From assembly GCA_029706075.1 (NCBI GenBank), contig JAINUG010000020.1, positions 730,125-794,124 on the forward strand: a DNA stretch of 64,000 nucleotides, in the 5' to 3' direction. A program made the translations under genes and the position numbers. The notes under the pieces were generated by a model that ran no database searches, was not told the DNA's origin, and saw only the letters and a list, made by a program, of their open reading frames with translations. The stretch comes from Aldrovandia affinis. Taxonomy: Eukaryota; Chordata; Actinopteri; Notacanthiformes; Halosauridae. Of the stretch, positions 36,526-58,934 are shown in pieces. Positions within the stretch are counted from its first letter, which is position 1. Every line of letters starts with the position of its first letter.

Positions 36526-37510
36526 TTACACCTAAAAATGCATACATTTTGATGTATCGAATCGTGATACATGTATCCTGATATAAATTGGATTGCAAGG
36601 TACTTGCCAATACCCAGCCCTATTTGAATTTGGTTTTATTTCTCCATTTCACTCTCCTGGAGCAGGATTTATAGTTTGTTGGAGAGCAGATCACCCTCGG
36701 TTTTCTCCCATAAATTAATCACCAGCAAATTCATTTGCTGGATTTCCAGTGAATTCCATTGATCTAATTTTCCAGCTTGACCTCTGGTTTCTTGATGCAG
36801 TTGTCTTGAAAAGTCAGCCGTTGTTTCTCATTTGTCAGCTCGTCGTCTATAGAATCTTTCTTTGTCTCCATTGATGCGATCTTGGTCGAAAGATAATCTA
36901 TTTGATCAACTTTCAAAGATAAAGTATTAGCCCAACTTCCCAGGTTAGTTGTTTGTTTCACTCCAGGATGTCTTGCATCATTTGGTGTAGTTTTTCCATT
37001 TCTTTAGCACGGAACGGCTTGATAGCCAGTAGTGGCATTAAATGAACGATGGAATGTCATAAATAGCTATGTATGCCATGAACAATAAATGTCCCGTATT
37101 CACATCCCAGGAAATCAGTCAAATCAACTACTGCTTTCATTTTCCGCTATATGACACATGATTCCTTCAGAAAGAAGTTTGCTTTTTTAATTGATTAAAT
37201 TATTATTGAAAATGAAGGGTTCACAGACAGAGCAAATGGCAACGAGTCAAACCTGCATTGTGTTTAGGGCTGCAACAAACGATTATTTTGATACATTTAC
37301 TGGACTGACATTTCCACTTTTTTCTATTTCTCAAAGATTTTTTCCCCCTCTTTTCTCCAAAACTAAATACAATTCAAAATAAATAAGTTTTCAGGTCAAA
37401 AATAAATCACTTCAGTTCAACACTGAACTAAGAAAGTCACCAAGTAATGCTGTGTCAGTTCAACTATCGATTCTGGGGGTATTTATTGTAAAAAAAAAAA
37501 TAATAATTAA
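36526..37510. other. Intergenic DNA, no gene seen
   Basis: A minus-strand frame at 36764-36961 could give a short charged helix (VDQIDYLSTKIASMETKK), but it has no partner exon or known family. The remaining bases are AT-rich and unassigned. Confidence 0.4.
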
Positions 37511-38562
37511 AATTAAGAGACCACTCCAAGTGCACGGCGAGGACAGTTCGAAACAGGCTCCTAGGGGCAGGGCTGAAGTCGTGCAAAACTAGAAAAAAGC
37601 CCTTCATCAATGAGAAGCAAAGAAGAGCCAGGCTGAGGTTTGCAAAAGACCACAAGGATTGGACCGTAGAGGACTGGAGTAAGGTCATCTTCTCTGATGA
37701 GTCCAATTTTCAGCTTTGCCCAACACCTGGTCGTCTAATGGTTAGACGGAGACCTGGAGAGGCCTACAAGCCACAGTGTCTCGCACCCACTGTGAAATTT
37801 GGTGGAAGATCGGTGATGATCTGGGGGTGCTTCACCAAGGCTGGAATCGGGCAGATTTGTCTTTGTGAAGGACGCATGAATCAAGCCACGTACAAGGTTA
37901 TCCAACTTGCTTCCTTCTGCTCTGACAATGTTCCCCAACTCTGAGGATTGTTTTTTCCAGCAGGACAATGCTCCATGCCACACAGCCAGGTCAATCAAGG
38001 TGTGGATGGAGGACCACCAGATCAAGACCCTGTCATGGCCAGCCCAATCTCCAGACCTGAACCCTATTGAAAACCTCTGGAATGTGATCAAGAGGAAGAT
38101 GGATGGTCACAAGCTATCAAACAAAGCTGAGCTACTTGAATTTTTGTGCCAGGAGTGACATAAAGTTACCCAACAGCAATGTGAAAGACTGGTGGAGAGC
38201 ATCCCAAGACGCATGGAAGCTGTGATTGGAAATCAGGGTTATTCCAACAAATATTGATTTCTGAACTCTTCCTAAGTTAAAACATTAGTATTGTGTTGTT
38301 TAAAAATGAATATGAACTTGTTTTCTTTGCATTATTAAAGGTCTGAAAACACTGCATATTTTTTGTTATTTTGACCAGTTGTCATTTTCTGCAAATAAAT
38401 GCTCTAAATGACAATATTTTTATTTGGAATTTGGGAGAAATGTTGTCAGTAGTTTATAGAATAAAACAAAAATGTTCATTTTTACTCAAACACATACCTA
38501 TAAATAGTAAAACCAGAGAAACTGGTCATTTTGCATTGGTCTCTTAATTTTTTCCAGAGCTG
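37511..38562 (+). mobile_element. Tc1-like element with 5' internal deletion (CAGCTCTGG family)
   Basis: AATTAAGAGACCACTCCAA at the left is fused at about 37529 to the middle of the transposase (CACGGCGAGGACAGTTCG). The right end is complete (GGTCTCTTAATTTTTTCCAG, then AGCTG before TATA). The N-terminal DNA-binding half is therefore missing. The copy at 41391 is intact where this one is deleted. Confidence 0.85.
37538..38158 (+). pseudogene. Tc1-like transposase, catalytic half
   Basis: Frames give RLRFAKDHKDWTVEDWSK-like text, FSDESNFQLCPTPGR (first Asp), then PTVKFGGRSVMIWGCFTKAG, QQDNAPCHTARSIKVWMEDH (second Asp) and [20 protein letters not shown] (Glu). All three catalytic residues are visible, but the frame shifts between 37900 and 37940 and the DNA-binding part is gone. 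Confidence 0.85.
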
Positions 38563-38572
38563 TATATATATA

Positions 38573-39790
38573 CACCGATCAGCCACAACATTAAAACCAC
38601 TGACCGGTGAAGTGAATAACATTGATCATCTCGTTACAATGGCACCTGTCAAGGGGTGGGATATATTAGGCAGCAAGTGAACAGTCAGTTCTTGAAGTGC
38701 AGGAAGCAGGAAAAATGGGCAAGCATAAGGATCTGAGTGACTTTGACAAGGGCCAAATTGTGATGGCTAGACGACTGGGTCAGAGCATCTCCAAAACGGC
38801 AGGTCTTGTGGGGTGTTCCCGGTATGCAGTGGTTAGTACCTACCAAAAGTGGTCCAAGAAAGGACAACTGGTGAACCGGCAACAGGGTCATGGGCGCCCA
38901 AGGCTCATTTATGCGTGTGGGGAGGGAAGGCTAGCCCGTCTGGTCCGATCCCACAGAAGAGCTACTGTAGCACAAATTACTGAAAAATGTAATGCTGGCT
39001 GTGATAGAAAGGTGTCAGAACACACAGTGCATTGCAGCTTGCTGTGTATGGGGCTGCGTAGCTGCAGACCGGTCAGAGTGCCTATGCTGACCCCTGTCCA
39101 CCGCTGAAAGCGCCTACAATAGGCACGTGAGCATCAGAACGGGACCATGGAGCAATGGAAGAAGGTGGGCTGGTCTGATGAATCACGTTTTCTTTTACAT
39201 CATGTGGATGGCCGGGTGCGTGTGCGTCGTTTACCTGGGGAAGAGATGGCACCAGGATGCACTATGGGAAGAAGGCAAGCCGGCAGAGGCAGTGTGATGC
39301 TCTGGGCAATGTTCTGTTGGGAAACCTTCGGTCCTGGCATTCATGTGGATGTTACTTTGACATGTACCACCTACCTAAACATTGTTGCAGACCAAGTACA
39401 CCCCTTCATGGCAACGGTATTCCCTGATGGCAGTGGTCTCTTTCAGCAGGATAATGCACCCTGCCACACTGCTAAAATTGTTCAGGAATGGTTTGAGGAA
39501 CATGACAAAGAGTTCAAGGTGTTGACTTGGCCTCCAAATTCCCTAGATCTCAATCCGATCAAGCATCTGTGGGATGTGCTGGACCAACAAGTACGATCCA
39601 TGGAGGCATCACCTCGCAACTTACAGGACTTAAAGGATCTGCTGCTAACGTCTTGGTAACGTCTTGGATACCACAGGACACCTTCAGGTCTTGTGGAGTC
39701 CATGCCTCGACGGGTCAGAGCTGTTTTGGTGGCACGAGGGGGACCTACACAATATTAGGCAGGTGGTTTTAATGTTGTGGCTGATCGGTG
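38573..39790 (+). mobile_element. Tc1-like element, nearly full length (CACCGATCAGCC family)
   Basis: Terminal repeats CACCGATCAGCCACAACATT and their reverse complement at the right end are near-perfect, with TA outside both. Length is 1,218 bp. Only the run TATATATATA separates it from the element ending at 38562, so both inserted at the same TA-rich spot. Confidence 0.92.
38715..39659 (+). pseudogene. Tc1-like transposase with two stops and a lost catalytic Glu
   Basis: A single frame from [20 protein letters not shown] to the stop at 39659 covers 314 codons, close to normal length. It is interrupted only by TGA at 39105-39107 and TAG at 39120-39122. WSDESRF and QQDNAPCHTA supply two catalytic Asp residues. 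The third motif reads LNPIKHLW: AAG at 39561-39563 replaces the Glu codon of the DD34E triad. The copy is dead on two counts but well preserved. Confidence 0.9.
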
Positions 39791-40377
39791 TATATCTTAG
39801 AACATTTATAACTCGTTTTCTAAATGTAATTTTTAAAATTCTAAAAACACAAGCGTTTGCAGCATAGATGTTTAGGAAAGGTCATGGAAGGAGAACAACC
39901 TGGCATTTACACGGACGGAATAATTTAACTTTTAAAGTCGTTGACCATGGCGGTTAGACCTGCAGACACTGTAGCTAGCACAGTAACATTAGTGCACAAT
40001 GATAGTCTTTTGCTTTAGCAATAAGGATGTTTTCTTAACATGTCATAATAAAAAGTACCTAAAGTTAGCCCACATTGGCCTGTTTGCACGAATGCTAACC
40101 TATCATTGTGCAAACGTTCGCTCCTGGCTAGCTAATGCCTATAATACTGGCTTAGACCTACCTAACGTTACAGGCTAGATCACTAGTGGCTAACGTTAAG
40201 TTAAGGTGGAATTATGCTTCTGCGTAGCTACGCAGAGAAGGGGTTTATGGGTAACTGTAGCCCGCAGAGGCGCCGACGTGCACATCTCCAAAATTTCAAC
40301 AACACGTCACTGTGGTCGTGCACCAAACAAGCGCTGATTGGTTGAGCAGGGAAGTGTATCCGCTAGCCTGCTAGCTA
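39791..40377. other. TAACGTTAGC-rich intergenic DNA
   Basis: GCTAACGTTA and TAGCTAGC words are frequent. No exon or element is recognised. Confidence 0.45.
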
Positions 40378-40784
40378 CACTATATGGCCAAAAGTCAGTG
40401 GACACCTGACATCCCATTCTAAAACCATGGGCATTAATATGCAGTTGGACCCCCCAGCTGCCACTCTTCTGGGAAGGCTTTCCACAAGATTTTGGCGTGG
40501 TCTACCACTTCGTGGCTGAGCTGTTGTTGCTCCTAGGTGCTTCCACTTAACAATAATAGCACTTACAATTGACTGGGGCACATCTAGTAGGGCAGAAATT
40601 TCACGAACTGACTTGTGGCAAAGGTGGCATCCTATGCCGCGTTTAAAGTCACTGAGCTCTTTACGAACCATTCTGAATTCTAAATGTTTGTCTGGATTTT
40701 ATGCACCTGTTGGCAATGGGTGTGGCTGAAACGCCTGAACTCAATAATTAGTAGGGGTGTCCACTGACTTTTGGCCATATAGTG
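40378..40784 (-). mobile_element. Deletion derivative of a Tc1 element (CACTATATGGCC family)
   Basis: The perfect inverted ends CACTATATGGCCAAAAGTCA and reverse complement are flanked by TA. The minus strand retains a transposase start, MVRKELSDFKRG, then PQSIVSAIIVKWKHLGATTA and PRSGRPR, ending within the linker. The catalytic half is deleted. Total length is 407 bp. Confidence 0.88.
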
Positions 40785-41390
40785 TAGCTCACTGTAGCTC
40801 AGTTGTAACTTCTGTAACATAGCCAGCTAGCTGAAATGTTAACGTTACTACAGCAACATAGCTATGTATCAGATGGAACGTTGACTAAATGACTATTTAG
40901 CTAGCTAGCGGCAGCTATCTAGTTAACTTTACTGATGGAGATATACGTTTGATTTGGTTGTTTTAGAGACCGATCAGGACATGTTCTTTGATGTTCTGGC
41001 AATGACAGTTGACTGAAACCAACAACAGTGTCACAAGCAAGAAGCTGACTTACCACTGATAAATAAAACCCAGTACGTGTTGTTGTAAATATCATTGACT
41101 TTATTGTTGACAATGGGTAACAACAAAAGGTAACGTACAGAGTAATCTTTGGAGCGAATGAAGTGTTATTGTTATGTAGGCTAGTACTCAAGTCATACGA
41201 ACAAAACAGCTTCAAATGAAAAACTTTTGTAAACAACTTCAAATTAAAAACTTTACTGTAACATCAACAAATCACTTGAAAACGTAACATTAGCTAACTA
41301 AGTTAGCTATAAATAAAAATAAAACGCAGCAATGGCTTATTGTTAGCCACGAAAACCACGTATAATCGCATCTTAGCCTGAAAATAAATA
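40785..41390. other. Intergenic DNA, no gene seen
   Basis: AT-rich with further TAACGTTA and AGCTAGC words; nothing else is recognised. Confidence 0.45.
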
Positions 41391-42338
41391 CAGCTCTGGA
41401 AAAAATTAAGAGACCACTCCAAATGTTTCTTAAATCAGCATCTCTACATGTATGGCAGCCATTCCATTCCAGTGTCTGTTGAATTGCAACACAAGCACAC
41501 CTCATTCTACTTAATGAAGTACTGATTAGGTGATCACCTGAACCAAATCTTATTTAACGAGGAAAAGTATAAAAACCACTGCTGTGGTCATCACTGTCCT
41601 CTTGCAATAGGACCAGCTGGGTGGCAAAAAACTGCTAGTAGTACCTCAAAAGTAATTGGAATCAAAAAATAACTATTGACCATGCCAAAGGTTTTGAGTG
41701 AGGAAAAGAAGGGTTCAATTCCAGCTTTACTGGATACAGTGAGCGTATGGTTGCTTCTATCCTTCAAATTTCAAAGACGACGGTTCATAAGAACAAGGTC
41801 AAGCAGCAGACATTGGGGACAACAAAGCTACAGACTGGCAGATGGCAAAAACGACCGGGATGACTGCTAACTCATTCGAATGTCACTCAACAACCATAGG
41901 ATGACATCAAGTGACCTACAAAAAGAATGGCAAATGGCAGCTGGGGTGAAGTGCATGGCGAGGACGGTTCGAAACAGGCTCCTAGGGGCAGGGCTGAAGT
42001 CGTTCAAAGCTAGAAAAAAGCCCTTCATCAATGAGAAGCAAAGAAGAGCCAGGCTGAGGTTTGCAAAAGACCCCAAGGATTGGACCGTAGAGGCCTGGAG
42101 TAAGGTCATCTTCTCTGATGAGTCCAATTTTCAGCTTTGCCCAACACCTGGTTGTCTAATGGTTAGACGGAGACCTGGAGAGGCCTACAAACCACAGTGT
42201 CTCGCACCCACTGTGAATTTTGGTGATGATCTGGGGGTGCTTCACCCAGGCTGGAATCGGGCAGATTTGTCTTTGTGAAGGACGCATGAATCAAGCCACG
42301 TACAAGGTTATTGTTGCTCTTAATTGGTTCCAGAGCTG
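41391..42338 (+). mobile_element. Tc1-like element with 3' internal deletion (CAGCTCTGG family)
   Basis: The left end CAGCTCTGGAAAAAATTAAG and the right end TTAATTGGTTCCAGAGCTG are flanked by TA. The transposase runs from MPKVLSEEKKGSIPAL (41682) through GLKSFKARKKPFINEKQR and FSDESNFQLC, then jumps at about 42312 straight to the right terminal repeat. It therefore keeps the DNA-binding half and loses the second Asp and the Glu. Confidence 0.87.
41682..42310 (+). pseudogene. Tc1-like transposase, N-terminal and first-Asp portion
   Basis: Pieces at 41676-41870 and 41880-42278 give the helix-turn-helix, the MAARTVRN-like linker (MARTVRNRLLGAGLKSFKAR), and KDPKDWTVEAWSKVIFSDES. A frameshift near 41760-41880 separates the first piece. 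The text matches the overlap of the copy at 37538 almost base for base. Confidence 0.83.
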
Positions 42339-42534
42339 TATAGGTTTTTTCATGTTTACTTTCTATGTCAATTAATACCAACAACCCTTCACCACACAAC
42401 CATATAATAAGCTCCAAGCAACTTCCACCAACGCCGTTGCTTCAATGTAACCTGCGCCGAGTGTATTTCTTAAGGTCAGAAGTGTGGTGACGTCAAAGTA
42501 CGTTTCAAATGTAAATGTTTTATTTATTTATTTT
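42339..42534. other. Short unassigned interval
   Basis: No feature is recognised here. Confidence 0.4.
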
Positions 42535-42690
42535 TATTTATAGTTTCAAATTTTTTCCCAGTTTTTCTCCCAGTTTATTTATCTCAATTCACCCTCCCCC
42601 ACGAGTCCGCCACCCGTCCTCTGGGTAACGAGCCAATTTCCCGGGCCGGCAGATCAGACCAGCCAAGATACGGTGCGTTAGACCGCGTAA
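42535..42690 (-). repeat. Truncated SINE (family of 966-1347)
   Basis: Minus-strand tail (ACTGGGAGAAAAACTGGGAA) and body words shared with 25986-26312, such as GAGGACGGGTGGC. The head near 42680 (GCGGTCTAACGCACCG) is only partial. Confidence 0.65.
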
Positions 42691-43049
42691 CAGGTTTTTA
42701 AGCACTCTGTGTTCTTGCACGCTCGGTAGAGCATTCTTTTGAGTGTACATGGAAGTGCGTTCTTACAAGTACATGAGAACGCAGGATGCAAGTATGCAAT
42801 TTGGGACACAGCCACAGCCTTTGTTTACACCAGGGGTGAAAACGGATTTCCATTTCTGGGTTTCTTCTTTGTTTTCTATACATTCTTAAGTTAAATATAC
42901 ATGCGACAGTAAATGCGACACTGCCCCCTAGTGCACCCGTTAACTTTACGTGGAAGTATGTTGGCAAACACCTATGCATAGGTCAGCATACGACGCGTGT
43001 ACATGTTCGCAGATTCACAGATGCAGAAGCTGTTAGACTTCCGCTGTCA

Positions 43050-43230
43050 TCCGCACGGGGGTGTTTTCTTTCAAGATGCTCGAGCATGTTGTGCTCCCGT
43101 GGAACGTCAACTTCGTCTTGCATAAAATGCACGTGCCCGCATTTTTTGTTGGATTTTTCTCAAAGTGTTCCCACACTTTGTTGCACTTGGATTGTTTTGA
43201 AGCTACAGCCATTTTCAATCTTCTTTCAGA
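43050..43230 (-). pseudogene. BED zinc finger relic of a hAT-type transposase
   Basis: The minus strand gives SKCNKVWEHFEKNP, then GTCILCKTKLTFHGSTT. This is the conserved start, CxxC and His of a BED finger. After HGSTT the expected leucine-histidine half of the finger appears in another frame, so a small indel near 43090-43100 breaks it. No dimerisation domain is seen. It lies about 400 bp upstream of the wdr13 start, on the other strand. It could be a domesticated ZBED exon, but the frameshift argues for a relic. Confidence 0.65.
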
Positions 43231-43575
43231 TTTGCGGCAGACAAGAAGTGCCGCCCTCCTCCGGTTGAAAGAGTAATTACTGAACAAAAGACCATTTTAA
43301 AAATGGAAATATTTATCAATATTTTTTTGTCTATGTCATCGATGATGTTGAATAATTGTTTCGGCCGTAATTGTATTAAAATAAGTTTAAAAATAAGGGA
43401 AAAAATAATGCTAGAATATACACACATGTTTTCAACAACATTAATTGATCAATAGATGTAACTAAAACCAGCATACACAGTGGGTCTCCAGGACTTTGTG
43501 TTTGGCAGTTTGGGAACCAGTGGCGTAAATGAGCATGGTGATTATTACGAATACCTCTCGTGACCGTTCTGTTGC

Positions 43576-43633
43576 CTCTCCGACAGTCACCTTTCGTTGG
43601 CCCTGGCCTCCTCTCCCCCTGGGCACCTGTGGA
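43576..43633 (+). promoter_or_regulatory. wdr13: wdr13 5' UTR and possible acceptor
   Basis: A pyrimidine-rich CTGTTGCCTCTCCGACAG ends at 43586 and could be an acceptor joining an upstream non-coding exon to 43587-43633. Otherwise transcription may start nearby. No TATA box is evident. Confidence 0.4.
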
Positions 43634-55645
<12,012 letters not shown>

Positions 55646-55662
55646 CCGCACCGTGCACCCTC

Positions 55663-56275
55663 TCCCCCCCCCCAGAAAAACCTACCCAACACCCCTTACC
55701 CCCCCCCCCCCCGAAAACCTACCCAACACCCCTTACCCCCCCACAAAACCTACCCAACACCCCTTACCCTCCCCCCGGAAAAACCTACCCAACACCCCTT
55801 ACCCCCCACAAAACCTGCCCAACGCCCCTTACCCCCACACAAAACCTGCCCAACACCCTTCACCCCGCCCACAAAACCTACCCAACACCCCTCACCCTGC
55901 CCACAAAACCTACCCAACAACCCTTACCCCGCCCACAAAACCTACCCAACAACCCTTACCCCGCCCACAAAACCTACCCAACACCCCTTACCCCCACACA
56001 AAACCTGCCCAACACCCCTTACCCCCACACAAAACCTGCCCAACACCCTTCACCCCGCCCACAAAACCTACCCAACAACCCTTACCCCGCCCACAAAACC
56101 TACCCAACAACCCTTACCCCCACACAAAACCTGCCCAACACCCCTACCCCCCACACAAAACCTGCCCAACACCCTTCACCCCGCCCACAAAACCTGCCCA
56201 ACACCCCTTACCCCCACACAAAACCTGCCCAACACCCCTTACCCCCACACAAAACCTGCCAAGCATCCCCCCCCA
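55663..56275 (+). repeat. wdr13: C-rich minisatellite at the start of the wdr13 3' UTR
   Basis: A unit of about 30 bp (CACAAAACCTACCCAACACC followed by CCTTACCCC) is repeated some 20 times, beginning 18 bp after the stop codon. Variation is mainly in C-run length (up to about 14 C) and CTACC/CTGCC. Because many units are a multiple of 3, two frames stay open for some 300 codons, but these are not genes. The complementary strand is G-run rich. Confidence 0.95.
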
Positions 56276-57640
56276 ACATCACTCACCTCCAAACACCCCC
56301 CACACCCACAAAACAGCATCCTGCTTCCCACAGCTTGCCTCTTTCTTGCACCTCTCTCTCAGACTTTACCAGAGCAAGGAAAATGGGGGTAGAACCTGAG
56401 TTGGTGCTCCCCTCCAAGTTGAGTCCTGCCCCCTGCTGGTCCATGCTGACGCATGCCCCCCAAACTGAGCCGTGCATGGAAGATCCGCCACAACCAATCC
56501 CAGGACAGCGTGCTGGGACCTGCACTTTGTTTCCTGTGGACGCGCTCTTCAAGCTCTACCCTACTGTATATGGATGACACATGATGTTTTGTATATTACC
56601 CATTTTGGTAACACTTTAGATTGCGGCACGGTTGTCAATGCTGGATGAATTATTCAAAACTGAATTGTGCATATTTTGAAAAGAGATTTTTGATTGTGAG
56701 TCGACATTGACAAATGTTAGTACTTGTGTTTCTGGGGAGGAGGCCAACGTGGCCAGACTGACAAAACTGAGATGGGACTACATTGCATGTAATATGGCAA
56801 CAGTCCCAACTGTAACTCTGTGTGGAATTTCTCAAATGTGCAAACTCTGGCTGCCTCTCTAAACTCATATTTACTAATATTAGTGCTGGGAAAAGTCAAC
56901 AATGAATTTTTGAAGGAGGTATAATGCTGTTATTAATGCTTTATTAAGCATTATTAACTGCCATAATCTAAAGCTTCGCCATATGGTCAACTACTTGAGT
57001 ATAATATAATTCCATTGTGTCCTGTGTTTAGATCTGTGATGTAGGATTAATCTGAATGATGTGGAAACATTAAAGTTGTGCTCAAACTGATGTAACTTCC
57101 TTAATTTTAACTTAAGTCCATTTTAAGAAAAACAATCATCTAGCTTTGTTCGCCATGAATAAAGGAAAAACTGTAAATCCATACCGGCGGTTCTGGTATA
57201 ATTTGTTGCACGAGTGTGAATAATCTTTTTTTTGTTGTTGAAAAGTTTCAGTTTATGTTTAGTAGTAAAGTTTATGGTTTAATTGTTTGTTAATTGTTTA
57301 CGGGTTTGGTTGTGCAATCTGATTTGATTTGAAGCCTTTGACAAAATAGAAGGCCAAATGCAAGATGTGCACAATGTATTAATAGGAACAGGCGAACCCA
57401 TGTATTGTCTTTGGTTTTTCTGATTTTAAATTTTTTTTAAATGTGTGATCGTTATAGATCGGTTAAATCCACATACCTCAATGTATAATGCGTTGTTGTG
57501 GAGGTGTGAGTTCAATATTGTGGTCTGTTCATACCCGTTTGCAGTGGCCTGCAAACACTGCTGTGAAGAGAGAATGTGCAGACGTAATGTTACGTAGCAA
57601 CGCTAATGCATTATTAGTAATTGTGGTCTAATGCTTTGTG
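56276..57640 (+). other. wdr13: wdr13 3' UTR and downstream DNA
   Basis: AATAAA at 57158-57163 is the best poly(A) candidate, about 1.5 kb after the stop. GGTAACACTTTAGATTGCGG at 56608 and the inverted TAATCTAAAGC near 56966 suggest a decayed MITE of the GGTAACACTTTA type at about 56607-56976. Nothing else is recognised. Confidence 0.5.
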
Positions 57641-57679
57641 CAGCTAACCCAGACCCCAAACAAGGGCAAGCCAATGGGT

Positions 57680-58770
57680 TAGACAGCATACCAGAAGTCA
57701 TTAATAGAAGACATTATATGACAGCAAATACAGGAAGTGACATAACAATAGGTCTTATGAATGCTTCCTCCTCTTCTGTCAGTGAGGAAAGTGCCGCAGC
57801 AAAGATGTGCCACTAGGGGAGCCAGTCTTCTATTTTCAGGTCCTTTTTCTGAGATGTGTTTGACATAATCTTGGTGTTCATGAAACTCTTGAATCCATTT
57901 AGCAGTCTGTATGGGGGCATTATCATCTTGGAATATGAAAAAATCTTGAGAACAATGTTTGTATGCCGGAGTTCGCTGGTCAACGGAAAAAAGGGTTGAC
58001 AAAAACCTCTTGAGAACAGCCCCGTTCATGAATCGTCAAAACAATTACATACACAAGGCAAGGACGGTAACAGTTATGTGAATTTAGACGAACGATATTA
58101 AAACATGCAGCGGTTTTTATAGGGACAAGCATTTTAATGTTTGTGGAGGTCCTTTTTCCACCCCTGGCCACCCCTTAGGTCCGCCATTGCTTGAGGCTAC
58201 GATGTTTGCACCATAGGGTGCACCTGGTCGCATAAAATGGCTTCGTATTCCTTGGTCTTAAATCAACCGTGCAAAGAATAGGAGCCAATGACTCCCATGA
58301 GATGGCTGCCCATGCCTATATCATAATATGAAAGCTTCCTTCGGCTTTCTCCAAACATAAACCCATCCAGATGTAGGAAAAAGAGTGAAAGATGACTCAT
58401 CAAAAACCATATTACTTTCTTCCACTGCTCAGAAGTCCAGGTTTTATGCTCATTATACCCGTTTATGCGTATCGGCCTTGGTGACGAGCAGTTTCCGAAA
58501 GGCAGCCCTACCATAAATATCAGCTTTGTTGTGATTTTTTGTTGAGACTGGGTCAAGGAGGTTTAGATTTAGATTCAGTTCTGTGGTCATTTTTGAGGCT
58601 GTTTTGTGGTTTTTAGCAACTATCCTGTTAAGTGTCCGTCTATCCCTGTCACTGAGCTTCCACTTGCGACCACTGTTCTTTTCTGATGCAGTTTTTCTTT
58701 GTTTGGCATATGCCATCATGATTTTTGACACTGTTCCCCTTGACACATTCAATAATTTTGCTGACACACT
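57680..58770 (-). pseudogene. Old Tc1-like transposase remnant
   Basis: Minus-strand pieces in order are LLNVSRGTVSKIMMAYAKQR (58453-58767), KTWTSEQWKKVIWFLMSHLS (58263-58556, the first catalytic region) and FQDDNAPIQTAKWIQEF (57679-58029, the second Asp). Many stops and shifts separate them. The left terminal repeat was not found. Confidence 0.75.
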
Positions 58771-58789
58771 TGCAATTCGGTTTTAATTT

Positions 58790-58918
58790 TAAAAATTTGG
58801 GGGGGGGGGATTTTTCCCATTTTCTCACAATTTGGTAGCCAATCGCCACCCCCAAACGGGACTGCTGGCCAGAGCCAGGCTGGCGCAGCTTGGGATCGAA
58901 CCCCGGCTGCAGTGTGCA
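58790..58918 (-). mobile_element. Short SINE copy (family of 966-1347)
   Basis: The minus-strand tail GGCTACCAAATTGTGAGAAA is followed by an A-rich run near 58790; box B GGGGTTCGATCCCAA is near 58890. The head is missing beyond 58918. Confidence 0.75.
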
Positions 58919-58934
58919 ACCTGCATGAGTGCTT

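Noticed and set aside
36764..36961. Short charged minus-strand frame that could be an exon
   Set aside because: No splice sites of good quality, no neighbouring exon and no recognisable family. Kept only as a remark in the interval description.
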